DNA of 64,000 nt from Litoreibacter meonggei. Lineage in GTDB: Bacteria > Pseudomonadota > Alphaproteobacteria > Rhodobacterales > Rhodobacteraceae. Made by a program: the position numbers and the translations under genes. Positions within the stretch are counted from its first letter, which is position 1. Each line of letters opens with the position of its first letter. The notes under the pieces are model-generated. The model was not told the origin of the DNA. It was given only the letters and a program-made list of their open reading frames with translations, and did no database searches. Shown piece by piece: positions 1 through 8,435 of the stretch. The stretch spans positions 342,785 through 406,784 of the forward strand of contig NZ_RCCE01000004.1 in NCBI RefSeq assembly GCF_003663885.1, written 5' to 3'.

Positions 1-374
1 CGCTGAGGTTGGCCTGTTTCCACGAAATATTGCCGCGCCAGTTTCAAAGCGGCCTCCATGGCTTCGGAGCCGCCCGACACAAGATATACGCGATCGATAC
101 CCTCAGGAGCATGTGCAATCAACTTGTCGGCCAGTTGTTCCGCCGGATCAGACGTGAAGAAGCTGGTATGCGCGAAAGCGACCTGATCCAGCTGGGCTTT
201 GATGGCGTCTGTTACATCGCGGTCCCCATGACCAAGACAAGACACTGCCGCGCCGCCGGAGCCGTCAAAATATGCCTTGCCTGAATGATCATACAGATAA
301 ACACCGTCTCCCTTCGCGACTGTCGGGAGCGAGGATTTTGTATGCCGAGGAAAAACATGTGACACTGGCGTCAT
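1..374 (-). CDS. Class III (PLP-dependent) aminotransferase, N-terminal part, cut by the window edge
   Basis: The minus strand from the ATG at 374 reads without a stop to the window edge (about 124 codons). The protein begins MTPVSHVFPRHTKSSLPTV and contains DGVYLYDHSGKAYFDGSGGA and, later, VSGGSEAMEAALKLAR. These are the substrate-side N-terminus and the PLP-phosphate-contact region (SGSEA-like) of fold-type I class III aminotransferases such as beta-alanine/pyruvate, 4-aminobutyrate or diaminobutyrate enzymes. The exact substrate cannot be told because the catalytic lysine lies outside the window. An AAGGA stretch lies immediately before the ATG, closer than usual; no other in-frame ATG precedes a stop about 30 bases upstream. 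It is divergent from the TAXI-type TRAP operon. Confidence 0.85.
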   Translation of the reverse strand, partial: MTPVSHVFPRHTKSSLPTVAKGDGVYLYDHSGKAYFDGSGGAAVSCLGHGDRDVTDAIKAQLDQVAFAHTSFFTSDPAEQLADKLIAHAPEGIDRVYLVSGGSEAMEAALKLARQYFVETGQPQ

Positions 375-797
375 TCCTTGATGAGATGAAGAGCTTTACT
401 GAAACATACGAAACTGGCGTTGACAATGTGCTGAAACAATTGGAACATTCTCGGAACTGAAGGCTTCTGGGGGAAGTTTATTTTTTTACAATTGTCATTT
501 GAACAGCAAAGCTCTGGCAAATGCGCGTCATTGAGTGCCACGCTGAACGAGACTGTGGAAGTTGTTGTGTCGACCCCAGTAGGTGCCGCCGCGCGCCGCC
601 TTCGCACAACCACAAGATGCGCAAAACTGTCATTTGCCGTTTTCTTACATCGCGTCGAGAGTCTGATCTCGAGTGCATCAACGACCGGCATGCGCGCTTC
701 TTGGAGATGCGCCGTATCCGTCGAAAACAGAAACCGTCGTTTCGGACGTATCTGGAACGACTAACACCACGACTACATCAACTTTGGGAGACTACTG
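375..797. other. Intergenic region between aminotransferase and TAXI operon
   Basis: This 423-bp divergent spacer holds no convincing gene; short open frames on both strands have no recognisable content. A TTGACA hexamer at 420-425 could be a plus-strand -35 element, but the matching -10 (GAACAT) is poor. A T-rich run at about 479-487 is not preceded by a strong stem. It probably contains the promoters of both flanking transcription units. Confidence 0.4.
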
Positions 798-1766
798 ATG
801 TCGAAAAACTTCAAACTATCCGTAACCACATTCGCTGCGGCGGCCATGTTGGCGCCGGCTGCATTCGCAGAAGAGTTCATCACGATCGGCACCGGCGGTG
901 TCACCGGGGTTTACTACCCGACCGGCGGCGCAATTTGCCGTCTGGTCAACAAAGGCCGCAAAGAGCATGGCATTCGTTGCTCGGTCGAGTCCACGGGTGG
1001 GTCGGTTTACAACATCAACACCATCCGCGAAGGCGAGCTGGAATTTGGCGTGGCCCAATCTGACTGGCAGTACCATGCCTATAACGGCACGTCCAAATTC
1101 GAAGACGCTGGCCCCTTTGAAGGTCTTCGCGCCGTGTTCTCCGTACACCCCGAGCCCTTCACCGTTGTGGCCCGTGCGGATTCAGGCATCACCAATTTCG
1201 ATGACCTGAAAGGCAAGCGTGTCAATATCGGCAACCCTGGTTCCGGCGCGCGTGGCACGATGGAAGTTCTGATGGGGGCCAAAGGATGGACCACCGATGA
1301 CTTCACTCTGGCATCCGAATTGAAGCCTGCCGAGCAATCCGCTGCGCTGTGTGACAACCAGATCGACGCTATGGTCTTCACGGTTGGCCACCCTTCTGGC
1401 ACCATCCAAGAAGCGACCACTGCTTGTGACTCCGTGCTGGTTACCGTCGATGGCGATTCCGTAAGCGCGCTGATCGCAGATAACTCTTTCTACCGGACAG
1501 CTACAGTTCCCGGTGGAATGTATCGCGGCAACGACAGCGACGTAGCCACGTTTGGTGTGGGTGCGACTTTCGTGACGTCGACAGCCGTTTCGGATGACGC
1601 GGTTTATGCCGTCGTCAGCGCAGTGTTCGAAAACTTCGACGACTTCAAGAAACTGCACCCTGCATTTGCAAATCTCGACCCTAAAGAGATGGCGACTGCT
1701 GGTCTGTCCGCTCCGCTGCACCCCGGTGCTGCGAAGTACTACAAAGAAAAAGGTCTGATCGAGTAA
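798..1766 (+). CDS. TAXI-family TRAP transporter solute-binding protein
   Basis: This 322-aa periplasmic receptor belongs to a TAXI-type (TRAP-associated extracytoplasmic immunogenic) tripartite transporter. It starts with a signal peptide (MSKNFKLSVTTFAAAAMLAP, cleavage after AFA around residue 24). The mature protein begins with the family hallmark FITIGTGGVTGVYYPTGGAI, followed by a ligand-side segment GLRAVFSVHPEPFTVVARAD and the hinge region LKGKRVNIGNPGSGARGTME. Length is usual for the family. It is the first gene of an operon with the fused permease at 1864 and the stress protein at 4467, and is separated from the permease by a hairpin (1780-1804). TAXI receptors bind dicarboxylates, glutamate/glutamine or unknown ligands; the ligand here is not predictable from sequence alone. 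Confidence 0.93.
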   Translation: MSKNFKLSVTTFAAAAMLAPAAFAEEFITIGTGGVTGVYYPTGGAICRLVNKGRKEHGIRCSVESTGGSVYNINTIREGELEFGVAQSDWQYHAYNGTSKFEDAGPFEGLRAVFSVHPEPFTVVARADSGITNFDDLKGKRVNIGNPGSGARGTMEVLMGAKGWTTDDFTLASELKPAEQSAALCDNQIDAMVFTVGHPSGTIQEATTACDSVLVTVDGDSVSALIADNSFYRTATVPGGMYRGNDSDVATFGVGATFVTSTAVSDDAVYAVVSAVFENFDDFKKLHPAFANLDPKEMATAGLSAPLHPGAAKYYKEKGLIE

Positions 1767-1779
1767 GGTCATACCTATC

Positions 1780-1804
1780 GGGAGCGGGCGGCAACGCCCC
1801 TCCC
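1780..1804 (+). other. Intercistronic GC-rich hairpin after the TAXI binding-protein gene
   Basis: GGGAG-c-GGGCG (1780-1790) pairs with CGCCCCTCCC (1795-1804) around a GCAA tetraloop, with one bulged C. It lies 14 bases after the stop codon and is not followed by a T-tract, so it looks like an mRNA-stabilising or partially attenuating element that lets the receptor be made in excess over the permease. That role is inferred. Confidence 0.6.
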
Positions 1805-1863
1805 ACGCTGCCTCAATGAACAAAAAGCGCTGATAAAATTCAGACATTCCGACCGGGGGACAC

Positions 1864-4470
1864 ATGACAGATAATCAATCTCAGAACCGCGCCTTGAGCG
1901 AGGAAGAGCTACAGGATCTCGTAGCCTCGTCCGACGCCGGCGCGCGCGACCCGGCCGGAGGCGTCGGCACGCTTCTTGCGGTTGTCGCCGTTGTTTGGTC
2001 CTTGTTTCAGGTCCTGCTCGCGTCACCCCTGGCGAACTACATCTTGCCCGGTGACATCATCAATAATTCCCGGCAGGTTCACCTTGCCTTTGCGGTCTTC
2101 CTCGCCTTTATGGCGTATCCCGCCTTCAAATCCAGCCCGCGCCATTACATTCCCATCGCCGATTGGATCCTTGGCCTCGCAGGCGCGTTCATCGCGATGT
2201 ACGGGTTTATTTTCTACCAGAAGATCGTCGACGCAGGCGGCCTTGCCGACGACATGGATAAGTGGTTCGCGCTCGCGGGCTTGCTGATCCTGTTCGAGGG
2301 CGCGCGCCGCGCGCTTGGCCCCGCCATGGCGATTATCGCCACGATCTTCCTCGCCTATGTGTTCTTCGGATCCTCGGACCTAGTGCCCGACGTTATCCGC
2401 TGGAAAGGCGCATCGCTGAAAAAAGCCATGAGCCATATGTGGATCACCTCGGAAGGGGTCTTCGGTATTGCTTTGGGTGTATCGACGAAATTCGTGTTCC
2501 TGTTCGTGTTGTTCGGGGCCTTGCTCGATAAAGCGGGTGCCGGCAACTATTTCATCAAAATGGCGTTTGGTGCGCTTGGCCACCTTAAAGGTGGACCTGC
2601 GAAAGCTGCTGTTGTGGGCTCCGCTGCAACCGGCCTGATCTCGGGCTCGTCCATCGCTAACGTTGTGACCACAGGTACGTTCACTATCCCACTGATGAAA
2701 CGCGTGGGCTTCTCGGCCGAGAAGGCTGGCGCGGTCGAGGTTGCGTCCTCGGTCAATGGCCAGATCATGCCGCCGGTCATGGGTGCTGCGGCGTTCTTGA
2801 TGGTCGAGTATGTGGGCATCTCCTATGTGGAGGTCATCACGCACGCGTTCCTGCCGGCGACGATTTCCTATATCGCGCTGGTCTATATCGTTCACTTGGA
2901 AGCGGTGAAGAGCAACATGCCGACGCTGGGCAACCGCGTTGTGTCGATGGGCAAAACCATCGGTGGCATGATGGCATTCTTCTTCGGCTTTGCTGCGCTT
3001 TGCTACGGGGTTCAGTATCCGGTAGCTTGGGTTGCCGCCATCGCCGGTGACGCGTCCGGTACGGTCATGTCGATCCTGATCTTTGCGGCGTATGCCGGAT
3101 TGTTGTGGCTGGCCGCGAGCGTTCCAGATCTGGAGCCAGACGACCCCAATGCCGAAGAGGTGGAACTCCCTGTCGTGGGTGAGATTTACAAATCCGGTCT
3201 ATACTATCTGCTGCCAATCATCGTTCTGGTCTACTTCCTGATGATCGAGCAAAAATCCCCCGGCCTTTCGGCCTTCTGGGCGACGATGCTGCTCTTCGTG
3301 ATCTTGCTCACACAAAAACCGCTTAAGGCGATTTTCCGTGGTGAGAGCCAGATGATGAACAGCTTTAAAGATGGCGTCGCGGACTTGATCCAAGGCCTCA
3401 TCGACGGCGCGCGCAACATGATCGGGATCGGCCTTGCCACGGCAACAGCCGGCGTGATCGTGGGGACAGTGACCCTGACAGGGGTTGGCCAAGTTATGGC
3501 TGATCTGGTCGAGTTCCTGTCCGGCGGCAATTTGATCTTGATGCTGGTGATGGTGGGCTTGCTATCGCTCATCCTTGGCATGGGTTTGCCGACAACGGCG
3601 AACTACATCGTTGTGTCGTCTCTTATGGCTGGTGTTGTGGTCGAGCTTGGGGCGCAATCAGGTCTGATCGTGCCGCTGATCGCGGTCCACCTGTTCGTGT
3701 TCTACTTCGGCATCATGGCCGATGTGACGCCACCTGTGGGTCTTGCCAGTTTCGCCGCCGCAGCCGTGTCTGGTGGCGATGCCATCAAAACCGGCTTCGT
3801 GGCGTTCTTCTACAGCTTGCGCACCGTGGCCTTGCCCTTCGTGTTCATCTTCAACACTGACTTGTTGTTGATTGATGTGACGTGGGTCCAAGGCATCTTG
3901 GTGTTCATAACGGCGTCAATCGCGATCCTTGTCTTCACGGCAGGGACGATGGGCTGGTTCCTGACCAAAAGCCGCATCTATGAAAGCGTCGCATTGGTTC
4001 TGATCGCTTTTGCGTTGTTCCGTCCGGACTTCGTGATGGACCGTATCCAGCCGCCATTCGCGCAGGTTGAGCCCGCCGGGTTTGCAACGGCTCTTGGCAA
4101 TGCGTCTGAAGGCGACGAGATACGATTGGTCGTCTCCGGCCCTGACTTTGACACGGGCGAGACCAAGGAAACCACGCTGGTTCTACCGGTCGGTGCGGGT
4201 TCTGAAGACGAGCGCATGACCGCGTCCGGCCTGCTGTTGTTGGAAGAAGATGGCGTTGTGAAAATGGACGAGCCGTCCTTCGGATCACCCTTCGCCGACA
4301 CGCTTCAGAGCTTTGATTTCTATGGCGACAATCCGGTGCAAATTGCCTCGGTCAAAGCGCCGGCCAATCAGATGCCCAAAGAACTTGTGTTCATTCCGGC
4401 ACTGATATTCCTTGCTTTCATCGCCTTCCTGCAACGTGCCCGCATCTCTCGTGAAGGAGTTCCAGCATGA
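1864..4470 (+). CDS. TRAP transporter fused 4TM/12TM permease with C-terminal DUF3394-type domain
   Basis: This 868-aa inner-membrane protein carries the small (DctQ-like) and large (DctM-like) TRAP subunits fused in one chain, as usual for TAXI systems. Residues about 35-160 hold the four-helix Q part. From about 185 the M part starts with KFVFLFVLFGALLDKAGAG, followed by the conserved AAVVGSAATGLISGSSIAN segment, SVNGQIMPPVMGAAAF and, in the second repeat, LGMGLPTTANYIVV and FYFGIMADVTPPVGLASFAA. After the last transport helices, residues about 720-850 form a soluble extension ending with a helix (VFIPALIFLAFIAFLQ), matching the DUF3394-type extension seen on roseobacter TAXI permeases. The ATG is preceded by GGGGGA. 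The stop overlaps the next ATG (ATGA). It would drive ion-coupled uptake of the solute delivered by the 798-1766 receptor. Confidence 0.93.
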   Translation: MTDNQSQNRALSEEELQDLVASSDAGARDPAGGVGTLLAVVAVVWSLFQVLLASPLANYILPGDIINNSRQVHLAFAVFLAFMAYPAFKSSPRHYIPIADWILGLAGAFIAMYGFIFYQKIVDAGGLADDMDKWFALAGLLILFEGARRALGPAMAIIATIFLAYVFFGSSDLVPDVIRWKGASLKKAMSHMWITSEGVFGIALGVSTKFVFLFVLFGALLDKAGAGNYFIKMAFGALGHLKGGPAKAAVVGSAATGLISGSSIANVVTTGTFTIPLMKRVGFSAEKAGAVEVASSVNGQIMPPVMGAAAFLMVEYVGISYVEVITHAFLPATISYIALVYIVHLEAVKSNMPTLGNRVVSMGKTIGGMMAFFFGFAALCYGVQYPVAWVAAIAGDASGTVMSILIFAAYAGLLWLAASVPDLEPDDPNAEEVELPVVGEIYKSGLYYLLPIIVLVYFLMIEQKSPGLSAFWATMLLFVILLTQKPLKAIFRGESQMMNSFKDGVADLIQGLIDGARNMIGIGLATATAGVIVGTVTLTGVGQVMADLVEFLSGGNLILMLVMVGLLSLILGMGLPTTANYIVVSSLMAGVVVELGAQSGLIVPLIAVHLFVFYFGIMADVTPPVGLASFAAAAVSGGDAIKTGFVAFFYSLRTVALPFVFIFNTDLLLIDVTWVQGILVFITASIAILVFTAGTMGWFLTKSRIYESVALVLIAFALFRPDFVMDRIQPPFAQVEPAGFATALGNASEGDEIRLVVSGPDFDTGETKETTLVLPVGAGSEDERMTASGLLLLEEDGVVKMDEPSFGSPFADTLQSFDFYGDNPVQIASVKAPANQMPKELVFIPALIFLAFIAFLQRARISREGVPA

Positions 4471-4898
4471 CCAATTCAGTTCTGTGTGCCGTCGATGTCA
4501 GCAATGGTGACGACGACATAAACGTCATTCAGGCCGCTGCACGTTTGGCGGCGCTGGACGATGCACAGTTGGATGTTGTCGCGGTTGTTCCGGACTATGG
4601 GTTGAGCCAAGTCGGCGCGTTCTTCAGCAAGGACCATCACGACACGATGGTCGATGAGGCTAAGGTTCACCTCAATGCGCTGGTCACCAAGGCACTGGAT
4701 GCGGCGCAAAATGCCAAGGTAAGGCATGTGGTCGCGACAGGGCGTATTTATGTGGAAGTTCTGTCCCTAGCCAAGAAGAGCAAGGCTTCGCTGATTGTTG
4801 TCGGATCGCACAAGGCTGACTTTTCCGATTACTTGTTGGGGCCAAACGCGTCGCGCATCGTCAGGCACGCGACATGCTCTGTCTATGTAGTTCGCTAG
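4467..4898 (+). CDS. Universal stress protein (UspA family) of the TAXI operon
   Basis: This 143-aa single-domain Usp protein starts SVLCAVDVSNGDDD and ends with the nucleotide-binding signature VVGSHKADFSDYLLGPNASR followed by IVRHATCSVYVVR, which fits the G-2X-G-9X-G(S/N) pattern of ATP-binding Usp proteins. It overlaps the permease by 4 bp (ATGA) and has a good ribosome site (AAGGAG), so it is translationally coupled. Usp proteins attached to TRAP operons are known, for example TeaD with the ectoine transporter TeaABC, where TeaD negatively modulates uptake. A similar modulating role is likely here but is inferred. Confidence 0.9.
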   Translation: MTNSVLCAVDVSNGDDDINVIQAAARLAALDDAQLDVVAVVPDYGLSQVGAFFSKDHHDTMVDEAKVHLNALVTKALDAAQNAKVRHVVATGRIYVEVLSLAKKSKASLIVVGSHKADFSDYLLGPNASRIVRHATCSVYVVR

Positions 4899-4911
4899 GA
4901 GAGACTGGCAC

Positions 4912-5556
4912 CTAAAACTCCACGCCGGTGCCTTGCAGCACGCCATGCTCCATCGCGTAGCGTGTAAGGCCGGCGGTCGAGTTGATGCCGAGCTTGCGTT
5001 TGATGTTCTTGCGGTGCGTTTCGACTGTATGGACGGATATATCCAACTCCACCGCCACTTCCTTGTTCGACTTGCCCTGCGCCAGTTGCAGCAAAATCGT
5101 CTGTTCCCGTGCCGTCAGCGCCTCGCGCGTGTCGTTGCTACTGGGGGAGATCGACGCTGTCGCCCCGCCACATAGATAGGTCTCGCCGCGCATGACGGCC
5201 TGAATGGCGGTATGAATTTCTTCGGTCGGAATATCCTTCAACAGATAGCCGCGCGCACCGTGTGACATGGCGGTCGAAACATATTCCGGCGCGTCATGCA
5301 TCGACAGGATCAGGATGCGGGTCTCGGGGTTTTTCTCCAGCAATATTTCGGTGGCGGTTAATCCACCCATCTGCGGCATGTTTAAATCCATCAAGATCAC
5401 GTCGGGGTCCAGATCGTCGACCTGATCCAGCACTTCTTGACCGTTGCTGAGCGTCGCGATCACCTCGATATCGTCGTAGCTTTCCAGAATGGCGCAAATG
5501 CCATCGGCCACCATCGGATGGTCGTCCGCGATCAAGACTTTGATGGCTGCGCTCAT
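4912..5556 (-). CDS. NarL/FixJ-family response regulator
   Basis: This 214-aa regulator has an N-terminal receiver domain (ADDHP acidic pocket at residues 10-14, phospho-acceptor Asp57 in DVILMDLNMPQMGG, Lys in YLLKDIP) and a C-terminal LuxR-type helix-turn-helix at about 148-205 (LTAREQTILLQLAQGKSNKE, then ISVHTVETHRKNIKRKL). It overlaps the histidine kinase by 4 bp (ATGA), so the pair is one minus-strand operon divergent from the dctPQM genes. The palindrome at 7104-7119 has the 7-2-7 layout used by NarL-type dimers, which suggests this protein controls the neighbouring TRAP transporter and perhaps its own operon. Confidence 0.93.
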   Translation of the reverse strand: MSAAIKVLIADDHPMVADGICAILESYDDIEVIATLSNGQEVLDQVDDLDPDVILMDLNMPQMGGLTATEILLEKNPETRILILSMHDAPEYVSTAMSHGARGYLLKDIPTEEIHTAIQAVMRGETYLCGGATASISPSSNDTREALTAREQTILLQLAQGKSNKEVAVELDISVHTVETHRKNIKRKLGINSTAGLTRYAMEHGVLQGTGVEF

Positions 5557-6998
5557 GCGGTTTTCCTCGGTTTGGGGGCTGGGGACTCTGACATGGTTTC
5601 CGGTGACAACATATGGCTCAGCGGAACGGAGGCTTCAATAATGGTGCCGTTCTCGCTCGACAAGACGCGCAGCGTGCCTTTGAGCTGGTCAATGCGTTCT
5701 TGCATGTTTCGCAATCCAAGCCCGCCCACGCCATCGCGGGCGCTTCTGTCTGAAATGCCCGTGCCATTGTCGGTAATCCGCATGGTCGCCCCTGATCGGT
5801 GGCCGAACACTTCAATGGAGACATGGTTGGCCTCCGCATGGCGCTCCACATTGGTTAGCGCCTCTTGGGCGATCCGGTACAGTGCAATCTTTGCGTCCTT
5901 GTCCAAGCGGTTGCGGAATACCACAGTCTTGAACTCGGTCTTGATGCTGGTGCGGCGGGCGAACTCGTCAATCAGTGATTTCAGGGCCGGTCCCAACCCC
6001 AGGTCATCCAGCACGCCGGGACGCAAATCAGCCGATATACGCCGGACTTCATGGATGGCCTCGGTCAATCCGCCTATGCCTTTATCAAGGCTTTCCGAGG
6101 CTCGTGGATCGCCGCCCATCACCCGCTTGCGCGCCAACTCCAACGTGTAGCGGATCCCGATCAGGATTTGGCTGATGCTGTCATGCAATTCGCGGGCCAC
6201 TCGCCCGCGCTCTTCTTCCTGTGTGTCGATAATCCGCTCGGTCAAGGCACGCAGTTTGGTGTCAGCAAGGCGGCGTTCGCGTAAATTCAGCAGCAAACCG
6301 GCGACAAATACGCCGAACAGGGCGAGGATCGTGATCAGAACGATATAGATGAATGTCTTCTGGATACGCGCCTGAACCTCGGCCTCGGCAGCGGCGACGG
6401 TACTGAGTACGTCATCAATAAAGATACCGGTGCCAAGCGCCCATTTCCAGTCCTGCAACCCGATCACATAGACCACCATCCGGGCGGTTTCGCGGGTCGA
6501 CGGCTTGGCCCAATCGTAAGCGTGGTACCCTCCACCGGATCGCGCGGTGTCGATGATTGTGTCGACCACTGGTACGCCGTTCAGGTCACTTAGCCCTTTC
6601 CAGTTCTTACCGATCAGGAAGGTTTGGCGCGGCGACACGAGGTTGTTGCCATCGTAGTCATACACAAAGAAAAATCCGTCTTGACCGTAGATCATGGCGC
6701 TAAGCGTCTGTTGCACCTTGATTTTAGCGACTTCATCGTCAGGTGCCGCATTGCCGTAGACCGAGCCTATCGCTGTGCGCGCCAACGACAGGTAGTTTTT
6801 CAACTCCGCTCTTTTGGCCTCGATCAACTGCGATTCTAGTTCGCGAATTTCGCGCGCCGCCAGCTGGCGTGACTGCACCGTGACCACAGCGGAAATCGCC
6901 GCCACCGCCAGCACAAGGGGCAGGGTGGTCAGCAGAAAAATCTTCTGCCGATAGTTGAACGCAAGCCGCGCCCTTATCTGGGTCCACAGATGAAACAT
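5553..6998 (-). CDS. Cache-domain sensor histidine kinase (HisKA_3/NarX-like)
   Basis: This kinase of about 481 aa partners the response regulator encoded next to it. After a first membrane helix (residues about 20-42) comes a periplasmic Cache-type sensor (about 45-212; motifs GQDGFFFVYDYDGNN, LIGKNW and WALGTGIFIDDV, typical of sCache_2 domains that bind small carboxylates), a second helix (about 215-238), a HisKA_3 dimerisation domain with the phospho-acceptor His272 in ARELHDSISQ, and an HATPase domain (EALTNVERHA, DNGTGI, GLGLRNMQERI). The open frame extends 60 codons further upstream (to 7178), but the ATG at 6998 is preceded by AGGGAGGA and starts just before the membrane helix, so it is preferred. 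The gene shares its upstream region with dctP; sensing of the transporter's substrate or a related acid is likely. Confidence 0.9.
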   Translation of the reverse strand: MFHLWTQIRARLAFNYRQKIFLLTTLPLVLAVAAISAVVTVQSRQLAAREIRELESQLIEAKRAELKNYLSLARTAIGSVYGNAAPDDEVAKIKVQQTLSAMIYGQDGFFFVYDYDGNNLVSPRQTFLIGKNWKGLSDLNGVPVVDTIIDTARSGGGYHAYDWAKPSTRETARMVVYVIGLQDWKWALGTGIFIDDVLSTVAAAEAEVQARIQKTFIYIVLITILALFGVFVAGLLLNLRERRLADTKLRALTERIIDTQEEERGRVARELHDSISQILIGIRYTLELARKRVMGGDPRASESLDKGIGGLTEAIHEVRRISADLRPGVLDDLGLGPALKSLIDEFARRTSIKTEFKTVVFRNRLDKDAKIALYRIAQEALTNVERHAEANHVSIEVFGHRSGATMRITDNGTGISDRSARDGVGGLGLRNMQERIDQLKGTLRVLSSENGTIIEASVPLSHMLSPETMSESPAPKPRKTA

Positions 6999-7103
6999 GA
7001 ACTGGCCGCTCCTCCCTGAGACGACGGGGCTAGGATGCGCCACGCGGTTCAAGGCGTCAATGAGATGCCATAAGCCGTTCGTGTCGCGATTTTTTTTCCA
7101 ATC

Positions 7104-7119
7104 TACCCAGCGATGGGTA
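7104..7119. promoter_or_regulatory. Candidate NarL-type 7-2-7 operator
   Basis: TACCCAG-CG-ATGGGTA is a near-perfect inverted repeat in the 222-bp spacer between the two-component operon and dctP. It matches the 7-2-7 heptamer arrangement bound by NarL-family dimers (TACYYMT and its complement two bases apart). It lies 102 bp before the dctP ATG and 106 bp from the kinase start, so it could serve both directions. Confidence 0.6.
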
Positions 7120-7220
7120 TTTAGCTTCCTGAAAAGCCTGCGTAAGGTCGCGGCACTTGTAACGATCCGTCGAGTCACCGGTTATCCTGTGACCCGATGA
7201 AACCTTTGGGAGGAGAACCT

Positions 7221-8306
7221 ATGGATCGTCGTTCTTTTTTGAAAACATCCGCACTTGGCGGCACCGCAGCGGCAGCAACGACTGCGCTGGCCGCACCGGC
7301 CTATGCGCAAGGTAAGCGCACGCTGACCATGGTCACGACGTGGGGTCGTGGCCTTGCGGGTGTGTTTGACGCTGCTCAGCACGCGGCTGACAGCATCACT
7401 GCCATGTCCGACGGCAACCTCACGGTTGACGTCAAAGCTGCGGGCGAGCTGGTTGGCGCGTTCGAAGTGTTTGACGCCGTGACCTCTGGTCAGGCCGACA
7501 TGTATCACGGCGCTGACTACTACTTCGTAGGTCAGCACCCGGGCTATGCGTTCTTCACCTCCGTGCCATTCGGCATGACTGCGCAAGAGCTGGCCAACTG
7601 GTATTACCACGGCAACGGCCACGCGCTGCATGACGAGCTGGGCGAAATCTTCGGTCTGAAATCCTTCCTCGGCGGCAACACCGGCGCGCAGGCTGGTGGC
7701 TGGTTCCGCAAGGAAATCAATGGCCCCGAAGACTTCAACGGTCTGAAATTCCGCATGCCGGGCCTTGGCGGTCTTGCACTTGGTAAACTGGGTGCATCGG
7801 TGCAGAACCTGCCCGGGTCCGAAGTGTATCAAGCACTGGCGTCCGGCGCTATCGACGGCACGGAATGGATCGGCCCATGGGCTGACGAAAAAGCTGGTTT
7901 CCAAGAGATCACCAAGACCTACTACACCGCTGGTTTCCACGAGCCGGGCGCGGGTCTGTCGATCGCAACCAACCGCGAAGTCTACGACTCGCTGTCGCCT
8001 GCGCATCAGAAGATCGTCGAGATCGCATCCGCCGAGGCCCACCAGTGGAACCTCGCGCAGTTCCTCAACAACAACGGTGCGGCACTTCAGCGTCTGCAGT
8101 CTGCTGGTGTGAAAACGCTGGAATTCCCCGACTCTGTTTGGGATGCGTTCGGCAAGGCTTCCGACGAAGTGCACCAAGAGAACATGGGTGACGAGCTCTA
8201 CAAGAAGATCTTCGACGATTACCAAGCGTCGATGAAAGCGTCTTCCGCGTGGATTCAGAAGTCCGAAAGCGCCTATCGCGCCCAGCGTGACCGCGTTCTT
8301 GGCTAA
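7221..8306 (+). CDS. TRAP transporter DctP-family solute-binding protein, TakP-like, Tat-exported
   Basis: This receptor of about 361 aa starts at the ATG preceded by GGGAGGAG (an in-frame ATG 24 bases upstream is less likely). The N-terminus MDRRSFLKTSALGGTAA is a twin-arginine signal with cleavage after AYA-Q. The mature sequence resembles the TakP/FcbT branch of DctP proteins: LVGAFEVFDAVTSGQADMYH, YFVGQHPGYAFFTSVPFGMT, LKFRMPGLGG (arginine of the carboxylate clamp), and QALASGAIDGTEWIGPWAD (the E-W pair that lines the ligand and metal site in TakP). That subfamily binds 2-oxoacids or related monocarboxylates with a cation. A strong hairpin follows the gene, then dctQ and dctM. Control by the divergent two-component system is likely. 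Confidence 0.93.
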   Translation: MDRRSFLKTSALGGTAAAATTALAAPAYAQGKRTLTMVTTWGRGLAGVFDAAQHAADSITAMSDGNLTVDVKAAGELVGAFEVFDAVTSGQADMYHGADYYFVGQHPGYAFFTSVPFGMTAQELANWYYHGNGHALHDELGEIFGLKSFLGGNTGAQAGGWFRKEINGPEDFNGLKFRMPGLGGLALGKLGASVQNLPGSEVYQALASGAIDGTEWIGPWADEKAGFQEITKTYYTAGFHEPGAGLSIATNREVYDSLSPAHQKIVEIASAEAHQWNLAQFLNNNGAALQRLQSAGVKTLEFPDSVWDAFGKASDEVHQENMGDELYKKIFDDYQASMKASSAWIQKSESAYRAQRDRVLG

Positions 8307-8344
8307 GGTCAGCTTTGCCCGATAGGGCGCTGATTAAAATACAA

Positions 8345-8376
8345 TTTTGGCCCTCCTCTGCCGGGGAGGGCCAAAA
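8345..8376 (+). other. Strong intercistronic hairpin between dctP-like and dctQ-like genes
   Basis: TTTTGGCCCTCC (8345-8356) pairs perfectly with GGAGGGCCAAAA (8365-8376) around an 8-base loop, 38 bases after the dctP stop. There is no T-run after the stem, so it is more likely to protect the 3' end of a processed dctP mRNA or to attenuate than to terminate fully. The first TRAP operon has a hairpin in the equivalent place. Confidence 0.7.
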
Positions 8377-8435
8377 CACCCAACTGGGCCGCCACGGGGA
8401 GTTTGGCGGCGTTTTGGTATAACGGGGGGCACGCC

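Noticed and set aside
521..1063. 180-codon open frame overlapping the start of the TAXI receptor gene
   Set aside because: It crosses the signal-peptide region of a well-supported gene in another frame and contains no known domain.
7182..8225. Long open frame (347 codons) antisense to the dctP-like gene
   Set aside because: It has no recognisable domain or ribosome site and is fully explained by the GC-rich codon pattern of the TakP-like gene on the plus strand.
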